Shown here: positions 3,527-5,143 of the stretch, in pieces | How the letters are laid out: the number at the start of each line of letters is the position of its first letter | Numbering within the stretch: position 1 is the first letter of the stretch | Origin: Acidobacteriota bacterium | Lineage (GTDB): Bacteria; Acidobacteriota; UBA4820; DSQY01 | Direction: 5' to 3' | Assembly: GCA_022759065.1 (NCBI GenBank) | Contig: JAEMPZ010000062.1 | Location: 1 to 5,143 of the forward strand | DNA length: 5,143 nt | Notes under the pieces: generated by a model | Seen by the model: the letters and a program-made list of their open reading frames with translations, nothing else | What the model was told of the DNA's origin: nothing | Database searches by the model: none | Translations under genes and position numbers: made by a program

Positions 3527-5143
3527 ATTGCTGGTCCTTTGGAATCCACCAGTCCAAAACGGCTGGATACCATGAGAAGAGGCCGTACCCGGCGGGGCTC
3601 ACCTTTACGCCCTGGTATTTGGAGGAGATGGCGGCCAGGCTCGTCGGGACAAACAGAAAACAAGCGGGCTGGTCTGAAGCGAGCGCCTGGTGAATCCGCC
3701 AGAGAAGCTGCTGGCGGGCTTTCGGGTCCAGCGCGCGCTGCTGCTCTTCCAAAAGGGCGTCAACGGCCGGGTTCTTGTATGAGAAATCGTTCTCTCCGAC
3801 CGCTTCTCCGGCAGACTGAAGTATGGCTGCCTGGCTGGAATGGAACTGGCCGTAAGGACTGGGATCGTCGGGGACGGAATATCCCAAAAGGAATGCCTGG
3901 TACTGATGGCGCCTCGTGCGTCCCATGAAAACGCTCCATTCCAGCGGCCTGATCTTCATCGAGACGCCGACCTTCTGGAGGTCCTGCTGAAAGAACTCGA
4001 GGAAGCGCTGCATCTCCAAAGACTCCTGAGGACAGAGGCACTCGAATTCAAGAGGCACCCCGTCCTTTTTTCTCAATCCATCGCCATTGGCCTCCTTCCA
4101 TCCGGCCTCGTCGAGCAGTTTCGCCGCCTGCCTTGGGTCATAAGGCAACGGCTTGACGGATGGGTCGGCCTCCCAGCTTCCGGGAAGGAAAGGGCCGCTG
4201 GACAGAAGGGCGTGGCCATGGAGCGCCTTCTCAACGATCCCCTGGCGGTTCATGGCAAGAGCGAGCGCCCGGCGCACGTTGACGTCCTTGAAGAAGGGAT
4301 TGCTGCCGTCCTGGTTCCAGGCGATGTAGAAATACTGGCGAGTCGGGTATTCGAGGACCCGCGCCTTCTTGTTGAAGGCCTGGTCGCCCTTCGTCTTATC
4401 AAAGCGGTCTGGAGTAAGCCTGGTCAGATCAAGCTCGCCGGTCTGGAAAGCGGCAAATTCGGTCTCAGCCTGCGGGATTATCTTGAAGACGAGTTTGTCG
4501 AGGTGGGGCCGTCCCCTGAAGTAGCGGTCGTTTGCCTGCAAAGTCAGGTACTGGCCGCGCCTCCACTCCACGAAACGGTAGGGCCCGGTACCGACAGGTT
4601 CGGCGTTCCTCGGGTTACGGTTGAACGCATCGCCTTTTCCCGCTATGTAGCCGTAGATGTGCTTGGGGACGATGTAGAGGACGAGATCACTCAAGCCGGG
4701 AGCGTAAGCCTCTTTCCACGTGATCACGATGGTATAAGGATCAACCTTCTTGAAAGAGGCGATCCGGTCGAACATTGCGCGCTTCCCTTGAGATTCGACG
4801 GCGTCGTCCTTGATCGCCTGGAAAGTGAAGATGACGTCGTCCGCCGTGAAAGGCTTTCCGTCATGCCACAGGACGTTCTTGCGAAGGTTGAGCGTGACGG
4901 TCTTGGAGTCCTTGCTCACCGTCCAGGACTGAACGAGCACGCCCACGAGCTTCTTGTCGGCGTCCATGTCCAGAAGAGGGTCAAAAATATACTTGTAGAC
5001 GAAGTAACTCGGCACGTCGGCCGCGATTACGGGGTTGAGCGTCGCGGGCTCTGCCGGAAGTGCCCGCCGGAACACACCGCATGACTCCCTTGCTGTTGTT
5101 CTGGTCTGAGGCGACCTGTAGCGGTTTTTACCTCGATGCTGGT
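3525..5143 (-). CDS. Family 5 extracellular solute-binding protein (peptide type), 5' end beyond window
   Basis: This is the substrate-capturing subunit of the importer, expected in the periplasm or anchored as a lipoprotein. The family 5 (Opp/DppA) fold is shown by GVFRRALPAEPATLNPV at the start, LRKNVLWHDGKPFTADDVIF at about 64-83 and FKDVNVRRALALAMNR in the middle. The C-terminus (SPAGYGLFSWYPAVLDWW) appears complete. Positions are counted from the GTG at 5075, the first in-frame start-like codon visible, which gives 516 residues. That start has no signal peptide and begins in the middle of the conserved first strand, so it is probably not the true one. The same frame stays open for 22 more codons to the window edge, adding a basic stretch (QHRGKNRYR...TARESCG) with no hydrophobic core. 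The signal sequence should lie further upstream, unless a frameshift intervenes. It is the first gene of the importer operon seen here. The ligand cannot be assigned; peptides are most likely, but nickel, sugars and opines are bound by relatives. Confidence 0.88.
   Translation of the reverse strand, partial: QHRGKNRYRSPQTRTTARESCGVFRRALPAEPATLNPVIAADVPSYFVYKYIFDPLLDMDADKKLVGVLVQSWTVSKDSKTVTLNLRKNVLWHDGKPFTADDVIFTFQAIKDDAVESQGKRAMFDRIASFKKVDPYTIVITWKEAYAPGLSDLVLYIVPKHIYGYIAGKGDAFNRNPRNAEPVGTGPYRFVEWRRGQYLTLQANDRYFRGRPHLDKLVFKIIPQAETEFAAFQTGELDLTRLTPDRFDKTKGDQAFNKKARVLEYPTRQYFYIAWNQDGSNPFFKDVNVRRALALAMNRQGIVEKALHGHALLSSGPFLPGSWEADPSVKPLPYDPRQAAKLLDEAGWKEANGDGLRKKDGVPLEFECLCPQESLEMQRFLEFFQQDLQKVGVSMKIRPLEWSVFMGRTRRHQYQAFLLGYSVPDDPSPYGQFHSSQAAILQSAGEAVGENDFSYKNPAVDALLEEQQRALDPKARQQLLWRIHQALASDQPACFLFVPTSLAAISSKYQGVKVSPAGYGLFSWYPAVLDWWIPKDQQ
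5085..5091 (-). promoter_or_regulatory. Shine-Dalgarno-like AAGGGAG before the GTG at 5075
   Basis: AAGGGAG on the minus strand ends nine bases before the GTG at 5075, which on spacing alone would allow initiation there. An ATG at 5082 follows by only two bases and is in another frame. Because starting at the GTG would give a binding protein with no export signal, I regard this as probably a chance match inside the coding region. Confidence 0.2.

Noticed and set aside
3840..5084. Long open frame on the plus strand, 414 codons
   Set aside because: It lies exactly codon-on-codon opposite the binding-protein gene. In GC-rich genes the antisense codons of that register rarely form stops, because TTA, CTA and TCA are rare in the sense gene. 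The translation shows no recognisable family and no good start site.

Overview
The window reads as a piece of a GC-rich, Gram-negative-type bacterial chromosome. It carries four genes, all on the minus strand: three form an oligopeptide/dipeptide (Opp/Dpp)-type ABC importer operon, and one is holA, the delta subunit of the DNA polymerase III clamp loader. The codon use is GC-rich and no marker here fixes the phylum. An uncultured proteobacterium-like or candidate-phylum lineage is plausible, but that is only an impression.

Layout in the direction of transcription (right to left). At 5143-3525 is a family 5 solute-binding protein. Its frame is still open at the window edge, so the N-terminus and any signal peptide lie outside. 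Nine bases later, 3515-2454 is an OppB/DppB-type permease. It overlaps by 4 bases (ATGA) the OppC/DppC/YejE-type permease at 2457-1399. No ATPase (OppD/OppF) gene follows. Next comes a gap of about 250 bases (1398-1147), then holA at 1146-172, and then a gene-free stretch to position 1.

The binding protein would capture a peptide or similar ligand outside the inner membrane and deliver it to the OppB/OppC channel. The ATPases that drive the channel must be encoded elsewhere. HolA is functionally unrelated and opens the sliding clamp within the clamp-loader complex.

The least ordinary part of the window is the DNA around holA. Downstream (1-180) is a patchwork of at least five short degenerate tandem arrays, each with its own word: four have a 7-base period and one a 9-base period. 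The last array runs into holA and supplies its stop codon and final two codons. Upstream (1172-1344) are two arrays with an 8-base period, purine-rich then pyrimidine-rich, facing each other so that they could fold into a long imperfect hairpin. A 9-base direct repeat brackets this block and touches the holA start. I see no CRISPR, RNA gene, transposase or defence gene. The repeat mosaic is the best candidate for something little described; the genes themselves are ordinary families with small oddities.
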